Part shown: piece by piece, positions 45,199 to 54,297 of the stretch
Layout: every line of letters starts with the position of its first letter
How positions within the stretch are numbered: position 1 is the stretch's first letter
From: Paenibacillus cellulositrophicus
GTDB lineage: Bacteria > Bacillota > Bacilli > Paenibacillales > Paenibacillaceae
Length of the DNA: 64,000 bases
NCBI RefSeq assembly: GCF_009363095.1
Contig: NZ_CP045295.1
Location: forward strand, 5,609,001-5,673,000
Reading direction: 5' to 3'
Program-made: the position numbers and the translations under genes
Notes under the pieces: generated by a model
What the model was told of the DNA's origin: nothing
The model's database searches: none
What the model saw: the letters and a program-made list of their open reading frames with translations, nothing else

Positions 45199-47754
45199 AT
45201 GCGCAAAGCCAGAATCGCCCTGTGGCTCCCGGTACTGATCGCGGGGATCGCGCTAGCCGGCTGTGCCGATTCGAACGCCGCCCGCTCCGGGGCCAATGAT
45301 GCACCGGCTGCAGCCCAATTCACCAAGGGCCAGCCTTTGAAGGCGGCTTTCACCGACGCCCGCGCAGCCGGCATGAAAGGCGTAGCCGAAAATGAACGAC
45401 TGCGGCTGTTCGTGGATGAGAGTACGGGCGCTATCGCTGTGTTAAATAAGGAAACCGGAGAGACGTGGTACAGCAACCCGCCGGAGCAGGGCAAGGACCC
45501 GCTCGCCTCGGGGGTGAACAAAGCCAACCTTTCTTCCCAGCTCAAGATCGATTATTACAACAATTTCGGCCAGGTGAATTCCATCAATACGTTCACGGAC
45601 AGCGTCTCGCATAAGCAGATCAAATTCGAACCGATCCCAAGCGGGGTAAGGGTCACGTACCAGTTCGGAACCGCCGTGAAGTCGGCGGCCGATTTGCCGA
45701 TGATGCTCAGCAGCGAGCGGATCGAGGCGATGCTGGGCAAGCTGGACAAAACGGGTCAGCGGGCTCTGAAAATCGCCTATAAAGAAGATCCGGATAAAAA
45801 GGTCTATGTCCGTAACGACAGCGCCTTAAATGGACTGCAGCTCGATCGCGCCTTCAAGGCATTTGACGATGCCGGATATACCGAAGAGGACCTCATGAAG
45901 GACATGGAGGAGCTGCATTTTACACAGGAGAAGCCGGAACCTCGGATATTCCTCGCATCGATCGAATATGCTCTGGACGGCGGCAGCCTAGTCGCCAAAA
46001 TCCCTTCATCCGGTATTCAATATCCGAGCGCATATCCGATCGGGAATATTTCCTTCCTCAGTTTTTTTGGCGCCGGCAGTTCCAAGGAGAAGGGGGCGAT
46101 CTTCGTGCCGGACGGATCCGGTGCGCTCATCCACTTCAACAACGGGAAAAAGCAGTATCCCGCTTACCAGCAGCCGGTGTACGGGGAAGACCTGACGATG
46201 AAGACGACCGAGGATGCCAAGACCGAGCAGGCGGTCCGGCTGCCGGTGTTCGGCATCATCCGGGAAAGCGGCGCGATCCTCGGCATTATCGAGGAAGGCG
46301 CATCGGCTGCGGCCATTCATGCCGATATCAGCGGAAAGCTGAACAGCTATAACTATGTATATCCCAGCTTCAATGTCATGAACAAAGGAGAAGTGACACT
46401 GCAAGCGAACGGCCAGGAGCGTACGCTCCCCAGGTTCCAGGAACAGGCGATGAAAACGGATTTTACGGTCCGGTACGCGTTCCTGAACAAAGAGGAGGCT
46501 TCTTACCAAGGCTTGGCCCGCTACTACCAGCGTTATTTGGAGCAGCATGGAGGTCTCCCTAAGCCAGAAGAGGCTGCCGCAGGTACGACAGATACGCCGT
46601 TCTACCTGCAGCTGGTCGGCGGCATCGCCAAAGAAAAGCATGTCGCCGGCATTCCTTACCGGACGATCGAGCCTCTCACGACGTTCGAACAGTCGGAGGA
46701 TATCATCAACCAGATGAAGAGCCGCGACATCTCCAACATCAAACTGAAATTTTCGGGCTGGTTTAATGGCGGATTGGATCATGAGGTTCCGGATCATATT
46801 TCGGTCGATAAGGCGGTCGGCGGCAGCAATGGTTTGCGGGGATTCTTATCGTTCACGCAGGATCAAAGGGTTTCTTTCTTTCCGGATGTTGCCGTTTTGA
46901 CCGCGAATACGGGAAAGGGATTCAACGAGAACGCGAATGCTGCGAGAACGCTGAGAGGCGTTCCTGCCGCTCTCTACCCGCTGGATCAGGCGCTCAATCG
47001 GAGGGACCGGGATAAGCCGCCTTCTTATGTTGTATCACCTCGGCTTACTGTTCCCTATACCAAGTCGGTGCTGGAGAGCTTGAAGGGGTATCAGACCGGC
47101 GGCATTTCACTCCGGGATCTCGCCGATCAGCTCAACAGCGATTACCGCAAGCACAATCAACTGGATCGCACGCAGTCCGAGAAACTATCGGTTCAGGCGC
47201 TGGGCAGCATCTCGCAGCAAAATTTGAAGGTCATGGCGGACGGCGGCAACGCTTATGCGCTTCCATTCTTGTCGGATATTACGAACGCACCGATGTCCGG
47301 CAGCCGATTCAAGATCGAGGACGAAGAGATCCCATTCTATCAAATGGTCATTCGGGGGTCCGTCGACTACACGGGAAGCCCGTTTAACTTGTCAACCTAT
47401 ACGGATGAACGGCAGTATATCCTGAGATGCCTCGAATACGGAGCGGGCGTGTACTTCGAATGGATCCATGAACCGAATGACAAAGTAAAGGATACGGATT
47501 ATAACGACTTGTATGCCGTCCATTACAAGCAGTGGATCGACCAGGCTGCCGAAATGTACCGCGAGGTGAACGATGTGCTGAAGAACGTCCGGAACGAGCC
47601 GATCACGGGCCATGAGAAGCTTGGCGAAGGCGTGTTCAAGACCGTGTACGGGAACGGCATATACGTCATTGTGAACTATAACCGTACGGATGTGACGGTG
47701 GACGGCCAAACGGTGAAAGCCGAGAGCTATTTGACGGGTGGTGTGCAATCTTGA
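45199..47754 (+). CDS. DUF5696-type lipoprotein, possibly glycosidase-like
   Basis: An 851-residue protein; AAAGGAGGAGAAACC precedes the ATG. Lipobox LAGC (cysteine at about 22) marks it as surface lipoprotein. An N-terminal beta-sandwich-like part (about 55-430, beginning LRLFVDESTGAIAVLNKETGETW) is followed by a probable alpha/beta barrel (about 435-780; NIKLKFSGWFNGGLDHE, AGVYFEWIHEPND) and a small C-terminal beta domain. The order recalls clan-D-like glycoside hydrolases, though no catalytic residue can be assigned with confidence. It overlaps the following permease by an in-phase TTGA. The DUF5696 name is from memory of the family; a profile search would settle it. Confidence 0.75.
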   Translation: MRKARIALWLPVLIAGIALAGCADSNAARSGANDAPAAAQFTKGQPLKAAFTDARAAGMKGVAENERLRLFVDESTGAIAVLNKETGETWYSNPPEQGKDPLASGVNKANLSSQLKIDYYNNFGQVNSINTFTDSVSHKQIKFEPIPSGVRVTYQFGTAVKSAADLPMMLSSERIEAMLGKLDKTGQRALKIAYKEDPDKKVYVRNDSALNGLQLDRAFKAFDDAGYTEEDLMKDMEELHFTQEKPEPRIFLASIEYALDGGSLVAKIPSSGIQYPSAYPIGNISFLSFFGAGSSKEKGAIFVPDGSGALIHFNNGKKQYPAYQQPVYGEDLTMKTTEDAKTEQAVRLPVFGIIRESGAILGIIEEGASAAAIHADISGKLNSYNYVYPSFNVMNKGEVTLQANGQERTLPRFQEQAMKTDFTVRYAFLNKEEASYQGLARYYQRYLEQHGGLPKPEEAAAGTTDTPFYLQLVGGIAKEKHVAGIPYRTIEPLTTFEQSEDIINQMKSRDISNIKLKFSGWFNGGLDHEVPDHISVDKAVGGSNGLRGFLSFTQDQRVSFFPDVAVLTANTGKGFNENANAARTLRGVPAALYPLDQALNRRDRDKPPSYVVSPRLTVPYTKSVLESLKGYQTGGISLRDLADQLNSDYRKHNQLDRTQSEKLSVQALGSISQQNLKVMADGGNAYALPFLSDITNAPMSGSRFKIEDEEIPFYQMVIRGSVDYTGSPFNLSTYTDERQYILRCLEYGAGVYFEWIHEPNDKVKDTDYNDLYAVHYKQWIDQAAEMYREVNDVLKNVRNEPITGHEKLGEGVFKTVYGNGIYVIVNYNRTDVTVDGQTVKAESYLTGGVQS

Positions 47755-48659
47755 AGTCGATCATGAAAATCGGCGCGAAGCGGCGGACGTACGCCGAACA
47801 GAAGGCGCTTTGGGGTTTTATCTACGTTTTGCCGTGGCTGCTCGGATTCCTTCTCTTTTTCCTGATACCCTTAATTTCCTCATTAAGGTACAGCTTCAGC
47901 TCCATCGAAGCCAATGCTAACGGCATGAACATCAGCTTTATCGGCATCTCCAATTACGTGGAAGCCCTTACGGTCAATACGAGCTTTAACCGTACGCTGA
48001 CGACCTCGATCGTAAACATGGTCATCAACGTGCCGCTCATTGTGATCTTCAGCCTGTTTTTGGCTGTACTGCTGAACCAAAGGTTTGTCGGCAGAGCCAT
48101 TGCCAGATCGATCTTTTTCCTTCCGGTCATCCTGGCGTCTGGAGTCATTGCGAATTTGGAGACGTCCAGCCTCGTTCAGGCTATCAATGAGCAGAACGCC
48201 GGCGGTGCCGTGAGCGGCCTGGGGACCAGCGAGCTGACGCGGATCATGGTCAATTCCGGTGTCAGCGATAACATCGTCGCGTACCTGACGAGCGCCGTGG
48301 ATCGCATCTACCAGATCGTCAGCCAGTCGGGCGTGCAAATTCTGATCTTCCTGGCAGGGATCCAGTCGGTATCCCCCCAGCTGTATGAGGCATCCAAGAT
48401 CGAGGGAGCGACCGGTTACGAAGCGTTTTGGAAAATCACGCTGCCCATGGTCAGTCCGCTCATCCTGGTCAACGTGATTTATACGGTGATCGACTCGTTC
48501 TCCCGGAGCGAAATGACGACACTGATCAGGGAAACGGGATTTACAAATTTCAATTTCGGCCTCAGCTCAGCGATGGCCTGGATTTACTTCCTGGCGATCA
48601 TGGTTATTTTGCTAATTATTACGTTTTTCATTTCCAAAAGAATTTTCTATCAAGAATAG
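47751..48659 (+). CDS. Sugar ABC transporter permease (CUT1, MalF-like), second pair
   Basis: A 302-residue inner-membrane protein with a TTG start overlapping the stop of the preceding lipoprotein gene (TTGA). GGGTGGTG acts as the ribosome site. It has about six membrane segments and an EAA loop LYEASKIEGATGYEAFWKITLPMV near residue 212. This is the second MalF-like subunit of the same operon. Confidence 0.93.
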   Translation: MKSIMKIGAKRRTYAEQKALWGFIYVLPWLLGFLLFFLIPLISSLRYSFSSIEANANGMNISFIGISNYVEALTVNTSFNRTLTTSIVNMVINVPLIVIFSLFLAVLLNQRFVGRAIARSIFFLPVILASGVIANLETSSLVQAINEQNAGGAVSGLGTSELTRIMVNSGVSDNIVAYLTSAVDRIYQIVSQSGVQILIFLAGIQSVSPQLYEASKIEGATGYEAFWKITLPMVSPLILVNVIYTVIDSFSRSEMTTLIRETGFTNFNFGLSSAMAWIYFLAIMVILLIITFFISKRIFYQE

Positions 48660-48676
48660 AAGGAGCGTGAGCAGCG

Positions 48677-49624
48677 TTGATCATCGCCCGTTTGTTGTCG
48701 CTCGAAAGCTGGAAGCGCTGGCTGTGGACCGTCGTGCGGCTGGTCCTGATGGCAGGACTGTCGTTTGTCATTCTGTACCCCATTCTTCAAAAGATTTCAA
48801 CGGCCATCAAGGATAAGAGCGACCTGTATTCGCCGATCGTCGTCTTTATCCCGGAGCATTATTCGCTGGACAATTTCAAAAAAGCCATCTCGATCATGGA
48901 CTATTGGCACACGCTGTTCAATACGTTTACGTTATCGGCCATGACGACGATCCTGACGGCCGTGTCCTGCGCGTTTGCAGGCTACGCTTTCGCGCGGCTT
49001 AAATTCAAAGGCAGCAATTTGCTCTTTGGAGGTGTCATCCTGACCATTCTGGTGCCGCCAACGACCATTCTGATACCGATCTACATGAATTTGAAGGATT
49101 TCAGCCTCATGGGGCTGATCCCGCTGCTGACCGGGAAGTCGGTGAACCTGCTGGATTCGTACTGGCCCTTCTTTCTAACCTCAGTCACCGCAAACTCGCT
49201 GAAGGCGGGTCTGTACATTTTTATTTTCAGGCAGTTTTTCCGGGGTATCCCGAAAGAAGTGGAAGAGGCGGCTTATATCGATGGGGCGGGCGTAAGCAAA
49301 ACTTTTATGCGCATCATGCTCCCGAATGCCGTTCCGGCCATCGTTACCGTGCTGTTGTTTTCGTTCGTATGGCAGTGGAATGACAGCTTCTTTACGACAA
49401 CGTATTTAACGTCGGGCAAAGTGATGTCCACCCAACTGGCGTCGCTGCCGCACAACCTCTCCATCATGCTCGAGGGCGGGGTTGCGACCAACAAGGATCC
49501 TTTCTATATGAGCATGGTCCAGGATACCGGCATATTGCTGGCGATCCTGCCGCTGATCATTATTTATTTGTTCGTGCAGCGTTACTTTGTGGAAAGCATC
49601 GAACGGACCGGCATCGTCGGGTAA
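48677..49624 (+). CDS. Carbohydrate ABC transporter permease (CUT1, MalG-like), second pair
   Basis: A 315-residue inner-membrane protein, TTG start at 48677 after AAGGAGCG. EAA loop VEEAAYIDGAGVSKTFMRIMLPNA near residue 198, about six membrane segments, C-terminal FVQRYFVESIERTGIVG. It closes an operon of nine genes (36862-49624), and a symmetrical terminator follows at 49651. Confidence 0.93.
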   Translation: MIIARLLSLESWKRWLWTVVRLVLMAGLSFVILYPILQKISTAIKDKSDLYSPIVVFIPEHYSLDNFKKAISIMDYWHTLFNTFTLSAMTTILTAVSCAFAGYAFARLKFKGSNLLFGGVILTILVPPTTILIPIYMNLKDFSLMGLIPLLTGKSVNLLDSYWPFFLTSVTANSLKAGLYIFIFRQFFRGIPKEVEEAAYIDGAGVSKTFMRIMLPNAVPAIVTVLLFSFVWQWNDSFFTTTYLTSGKVMSTQLASLPHNLSIMLEGGVATNKDPFYMSMVQDTGILLAILPLIIIYLFVQRYFVESIERTGIVG

Positions 49625-49650
49625 GGTTGGGTTATGGTATTAACAAAAAA

Positions 49651-49684
49651 GCAGCATGCGGGACCGCATGCTGCTGCTCTATTT
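49651..49684. terminator. Bidirectional terminator between convergent genes
   Basis: GCAGCATGCGG at 49651-49661 pairs with CCGCATGCTGC at 49664-49674. An A-run (49645-49650) and a T-rich right flank let it work on both strands, for the + operon and for the AraC gene ending at 49745. Confidence 0.8.
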
Positions 49685-49744
49685 TATTTATCTATAAGGA
49701 GAAGGTTTCTATTGGAAACGGATAGAAAGCTGCTTGATTTAATC

Positions 49745-50521
49745 TCAAGGCCGTAAATCACCCGATTGCCGGTACTCACGAGGCGTGCAGCCCACAATAC
49801 GCCGGAATTGTCTGGAGAAATGCTCGACATTTTTGTATCCGCACAGCTCGCTGATATCAGCGATTCGGAGCGATCCGTGGATCAACCTTTCCTTGGCGAG
49901 GCGGATCCTGCACTGGATAACGTCGTCCATGCAGGAAATCCCGAAAGTCGCCTTATACAGCGTTTGCAGGTACCCGGGGCTCAAGTGAACGTCATCGGCC
50001 ATGGAAGGGACGCTCCATTCAGCGCCGGGACGGTTATGGATCGCCTTGCGCAGATTCAGCAGTTTCTGGTAATGCGGCGAATTTTCCTTGGATTGAAAAG
50101 CTTCGAGCAGCTTGTTGAACAAGATCCGAAACAGGTAGTCGATCGAGAGCTCCCGGTAATCGCAGCTGAAAAAATTTTCGGTGGCCAGAAGCTGAAACAG
50201 CTGGCGGCAGTACCCGGGATCCGGGACCGGAATCGGAACGCCCTGCGGAAGTGTTGTTTCCAAAACGTAGGATTCGTCCGTCTCGAAACGGACCCAGTCA
50301 TTCACAAATTGGCCTGAGCAGGCGCGGTACATAATCTTTTGCTGAGGGGGAAAGAGAACGGCACAGTTTGCCGAATACTCCCGGATTTCTCCTTGAACCC
50401 AGAACTCGGCCGGCGTTTGCGTAAGAATCAGCAGCCAAAAATCATGTCCTTCCGGAATGTCATAAATAAAGTCTCCGGGATGGGCAGCATCATATCCGAC
50501 ATAGTAAATGGATGTCGTCAT
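49745..50521 (-). CDS. AraC-family transcriptional regulator
   Basis: A 258-residue regulator; ATG at 50521 has GGAG six bases upstream, while a TTG at 50533 overlaps that site. The N-terminal sensing domain is about 1-150 and the C-terminal HTH pair about 155-255 (MADDVHLSPGYLQTLY, ISELCGYKNVEHFSRQF). Its sequence tracks that of the regulator at 4487-5251 throughout (shared RACxxQFxNDWxRFE, SPGYLQ, CGYxNVEHFxRQF), so the two are paralogues probably sensing related sugars. It is divergent from the GH43 operon at 50699. Confidence 0.92.
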   Translation of the reverse strand: MTTSIYYVGYDAAHPGDFIYDIPEGHDFWLLILTQTPAEFWVQGEIREYSANCAVLFPPQQKIMYRACSGQFVNDWVRFETDESYVLETTLPQGVPIPVPDPGYCRQLFQLLATENFFSCDYRELSIDYLFRILFNKLLEAFQSKENSPHYQKLLNLRKAIHNRPGAEWSVPSMADDVHLSPGYLQTLYKATFGISCMDDVIQCRIRLAKERLIHGSLRIADISELCGYKNVEHFSRQFRRIVGCTPREYRQSGDLRP

Positions 50522-50698
50522 CACGATCTCCAATCTTAGAATAGATCAAGTTTCTGTCAGCATAGATCATTCATTGCTGAGATGTCCTAATTTATAATTT
50601 CATAGTAAACCCAATATAAAGTCAATAGAATAATCAGAAATGGCGTTACTCCGTCAGCAAATCCGTATTTGAAATGATCAATAAAGGTGTGGCATGCC

Positions 50699-52513
50699 AT
50701 GATATTGAAAAGCGAATTTATCAAAGTACTATGCTATACCCGCACTCCGCAGGAGGACATCATCTATGCACCTAGACTGGCATACAGCATGCATCTTGCC
50801 TACAGCGAGGACGGCAGGCATTTCCATGCCTTGAACCATAATTCAGGCGTTCTGTTCGCCAAGGCAACGAACCATGATAACGGGACGCTCCGGGCCAAAA
50901 GCCTGAAAAATCCGTACCTCTTCCGTATGGCCGACGGAAAATTCGGTGTCGTTGCCGTACGGACGGAGGCGGATGGACAGCAGGATGAAGAGAGCCGAGG
51001 AGCGGTGCTGTTCTTTACTTCCGACGATTTGCTGCAGTATCAAGAAATCGGGCTTGTCGATTTGAAGAGCGATGCTTACGCCCATGATGTCGCTTGCGAG
51101 TACGATGAATCAAGCCAGGCATACGTCATCCGGTGGAGCGACGGGAAGGGCGGCAGCTACCAAAATAAGATTCAGGACCTTTATGATTTGGCTGGCGCCG
51201 GGACTCCGGAAAAAGCGGAGGCGTTTACGCTCGAAGCCGTATCGGCAGACATTGAAGGCGTCCAGCCCCGTAACGTGATCCGCGTTCCGCGGGAAACGGC
51301 ACAACGCCTCGTATGCCGGCTTACGGTTCCCGAGAATGTCGCCATTGAAGTTCCGGATAGCATCAAGGCGGCATCGGCCATGGATTTGAAAGCGCTCAAA
51401 GCGACCGCGGTATACAGTGACGGCACCACGGCCCCCAAAGCCGTAGACTGGGATACGGCAGCGGTTCGCTGGGATCAGGCGGGAACCTATCGGGTGAAGG
51501 GAAGGGTTCGTCAGGAGCATTATGCGTTTCCGATCGCGCCGAACCGGGCGGACCCTTGCATCGCGAAATGGAACGGCAAGTATTATTTCATTGCGACCAA
51601 CGACGCCGACGGCAACCGAACCTTGTATATCCGGGAAGCAGAGACGATATCCGGTCTTGTTCAGGCCGGCGAGTCTTTAATCTTGGATACACAAACCTAT
51701 GATCACATTAAAGGGCTGTTATGGGCGCCCGAGTTCCATATTATCGAGGACGGGCTGTACATTTTTCATGCGGCAACGACAGGCGAATTTTTCTATGAAG
51801 AGTGCCACGTGATGAAGCTGCGCGAGGGTGGGGATCCCACTTGCGCCGCTGACTGGTCGATGCCCCGGCGCGTCGTCAGGAAAGACGGTACCGAGTTATG
51901 CGAGGCGGGCAAGGTGATCTCCCTGGACATGACCGTCATCCAGGTGAACGGGGATTGTTATGCGGCTTGGTCGGAGCGGCAATTCGTGCCTGTAGATCTT
52001 GGCGCCTGGGTTTATATCGCGAAATTGGATCCGAAGGAGCCGTGGAGGCTGGCGAGCGATCCGGTGCTGCTGACCAAGCCGGACTTTGGCTGGGCCAATA
52101 ACCATACCTTTGTCGATGAAGGGCCGTTTGCTTTGATCCGGGACGGCAGGATTTTTGTAACCTTTTCGAGCGCGGCGGTAGACGCTACTTATTGTGTAGG
52201 CCTGCTGACCGCCGACGCGAATGCGGACCTGCTGGATCCCGGCAGCTGGACGAAGGGCAATTATCCGCTGCTGACGTCGAGAAGCGTCCCGGGCGAATAC
52301 GGTCCGGGCCATAATTCTTACATTACCGATGACGATGGCGTCACTTGGAACGTATACCATGCCCGACCGGGAGTAGAGGGGCCGAGAGGCTCCGGAATCC
52401 GCCGCGTTCATTTCGGCATGGACGGATATCCGGTGCTTGATTTAACGGAAGAAAGGGATTTGAACCCGGCTTTGGCCGAGGTGTCGATCGAAATCATTGT
52501 ACAACGCGATTAG
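50699..52513 (+). CDS. GH43-family protein with extra N-terminal propeller-like part and Ig-like insert
   Basis: A 604-residue protein; ATG at 50699 with AAAGGTG nine bases upstream, GTG at 50687 alternative. Residues about 5-170 look like part of a GH43-type propeller (MHLAYSEDGRHFHALN, KNPYLFRMADGKFGVVAV). A Big_4/Ig-like bacterial domain (about 215-285, LKATAVYSDGTTAPKAVDWD) follows. The C-terminal GH43 propeller (about 290-600) has IAPNRADPCIAKWNGKYYFIAT with catalytic Asp, ISLDMTVIQVNGDCY and LLWAPEFHII. No signal peptide. Probable arabinofuranosidase or xylosidase acting on imported oligosaccharides. Confidence 0.85.
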   Translation: MILKSEFIKVLCYTRTPQEDIIYAPRLAYSMHLAYSEDGRHFHALNHNSGVLFAKATNHDNGTLRAKSLKNPYLFRMADGKFGVVAVRTEADGQQDEESRGAVLFFTSDDLLQYQEIGLVDLKSDAYAHDVACEYDESSQAYVIRWSDGKGGSYQNKIQDLYDLAGAGTPEKAEAFTLEAVSADIEGVQPRNVIRVPRETAQRLVCRLTVPENVAIEVPDSIKAASAMDLKALKATAVYSDGTTAPKAVDWDTAAVRWDQAGTYRVKGRVRQEHYAFPIAPNRADPCIAKWNGKYYFIATNDADGNRTLYIREAETISGLVQAGESLILDTQTYDHIKGLLWAPEFHIIEDGLYIFHAATTGEFFYEECHVMKLREGGDPTCAADWSMPRRVVRKDGTELCEAGKVISLDMTVIQVNGDCYAAWSERQFVPVDLGAWVYIAKLDPKEPWRLASDPVLLTKPDFGWANNHTFVDEGPFALIRDGRIFVTFSSAAVDATYCVGLLTADANADLLDPGSWTKGNYPLLTSRSVPGEYGPGHNSYITDDDGVTWNVYHARPGVEGPRGSGIRRVHFGMDGYPVLDLTEERDLNPALAEVSIEIIVQRD

Positions 52514-52530
52514 GAAGGGGCAGAGAGAAC

Positions 52531-54066
52531 ATGTATCCAAATCCGATTATATGGGCCGATTATCCGGATCTTGACGTGATCCGGGTAGAGGATACCTACT
52601 ATATGGTGAGCACGACGATGCACATGATGCCGGGCTGCGTCATTCTGCGATCATATGACCTGATTCAATGGGAGGTGGCTTCACATGTGTACGACGTATT
52701 GGACAATACGCCGGCGCAGCGGCTCGAAGACGGCCAACATATTTACGGCCAGGGCATGTGGGCGCCATCTTTTCGTTACCACGAGGGAAAATTCTACGTC
52801 ATCTTCGTGGCGAACGATACCCGCCGGACTTACCTGTACACGGCAGATAGCGTAACCGGTCCATGGACGAAGCAATACATCGAGGGCTTTTATCACGACT
52901 GCTCCCTGCTGTTTGACGATGACGGCCGGTCGTACCTGATATACGGCAATACCGAGATTCGCCTGCTCGAATTGAAGGAGTATCTTTCCGGTCCCAAACC
53001 CGGCGGGCTGAACCGCGTTATCGTGAAAGATCGGGAGCCGTATCATCTCGGGTACGAGGGTGCCCACTTTTATAAGATCGATGGCAGGTATTATGCTTTC
53101 TTTATCCATATTTCGAAGGCTTCAGGGCGCCGAACGCAGGCCTGCTTTGCGGCGGATTCCCTGGAGGGCGAATTTACGGGCGGAGAGGTCTTTAATGACG
53201 ATATGGGGTATTTCAATTCAGGCGTAGCGCAGGGAGGCATCGTGGATACGCCGGACGGGAAATGGGTGGCTGTGCTGTTTCAGGATCACGGCGCCGTCGG
53301 CCGGATTCCGGTGCTTGTTCCGCTGCGCTTTGAGAACGGTTTTCCGGTATTCGCCAAAGCAGCACCCCCAATGATCGAGCTGCCAAGCACAAGACCGGGG
53401 TATACCTACCAGCCTTTGGTTGGAAGCGATGACTTTGATTACACGCCGGACGAAGACGGCAAAGTACGCCTGAAGGATGTTTGGCAGTGGAATCATACGC
53501 CTGACGATGCATTATGGTCCGTAACGGACAAACCGGGAGCCTACCGGGTCACATCCGGCAAGATCAGCCCCAATTTGACGTTTGCGGTCAATACGCTGAC
53601 GCAGCGCGCCATGGGACCGGCATGCGAGGTGACAGTCACGCTGGACGGCAGCGGGCTGAAGGATGGCGATTATGCAGGTTTATGCTTTTTGATCGGTACG
53701 TACGGCTTGATCGCCCTGACCAAGGAGGCCGGCCAATTCTACCTGGTGATGCTGGCCAGGGAGGCCAAAGATCACTCCATTTTCGGCAAATTGGTCGACG
53801 AAGAGCCCGGGACCGAGCTCGCCAGAATTCCCGTTTCCGGAAACACCGTCACACTCAAGACGATCGGCAATTTCGTGAACAATGCGGATGAGTGCATGTT
53901 TTATTACCGGGATGGTGCGGATTGGAGGCAGCTCGGGATTACGCACAAGATGGTATACAAGCTGGACCATTTTATGGGATGCCGCATCGGTCTGTTTTTG
54001 TTTTCCACCCGCGAGGTCGGAGGGACGGCGGATTTTTCCGATTTTCAATACCAGGTGCTGAAGTAA
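52531..54066 (+). CDS. GH43 beta-xylosidase/arabinofuranosidase, cytoplasmic
   Basis: A 511-residue enzyme 18 bases after the previous GH43 gene (GGAAGGGGCAGAGAG before ATG). The propeller (about 1-300) starts PIIWADYPDLDVIRVEDTYYMVSTT, the usual catalytic-Asp strand of beta-xylosidases, though the common PDPD is PDLD here; HDCSLLFDDDGRSYLIYG and GYEGAHFYKIDGRYYAF supply the modulating Asp and acid Glu. A C-terminal beta-sandwich (about 315-511, DUF1349/GH43-C type) shapes the active site. No signal peptide is seen. It would release xylose or arabinose from short oligosaccharides. Confidence 0.92.
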   Translation: MYPNPIIWADYPDLDVIRVEDTYYMVSTTMHMMPGCVILRSYDLIQWEVASHVYDVLDNTPAQRLEDGQHIYGQGMWAPSFRYHEGKFYVIFVANDTRRTYLYTADSVTGPWTKQYIEGFYHDCSLLFDDDGRSYLIYGNTEIRLLELKEYLSGPKPGGLNRVIVKDREPYHLGYEGAHFYKIDGRYYAFFIHISKASGRRTQACFAADSLEGEFTGGEVFNDDMGYFNSGVAQGGIVDTPDGKWVAVLFQDHGAVGRIPVLVPLRFENGFPVFAKAAPPMIELPSTRPGYTYQPLVGSDDFDYTPDEDGKVRLKDVWQWNHTPDDALWSVTDKPGAYRVTSGKISPNLTFAVNTLTQRAMGPACEVTVTLDGSGLKDGDYAGLCFLIGTYGLIALTKEAGQFYLVMLAREAKDHSIFGKLVDEEPGTELARIPVSGNTVTLKTIGNFVNNADECMFYYRDGADWRQLGITHKMVYKLDHFMGCRIGLFLFSTREVGGTADFSDFQYQVLK

Positions 54067-54297
54067 CCCGACTTCCGTTCGCTCCTTATCCAAAAGGGGG
54101 GGCCTGTGGGAATGTCCTCGTTTGAGCTGGATGTTATTTTGAAAGTCGCAAGGTGTGGTCGAAGACAACCATACTTTGCCGGGTGAGGACACGGTCAATG
54201 GCAGGTTGTTGCGTGATCATGAGGAGGCTTACACTTTGGGATGAAGGTGTCTTTCATGAAGCATTGGCGTGTAGAACTTCTCTAGGAGGGGATAGGT

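Noticed and set aside
54112-54186. 24-codon frame after a G-run between GH43 and GH10 genes
   Set aside because: Too short, no recognisable product, and the G-run is not a specific ribosome site. Apart from the leader-like ORF at 54241 this 231-base gap shows nothing clear.
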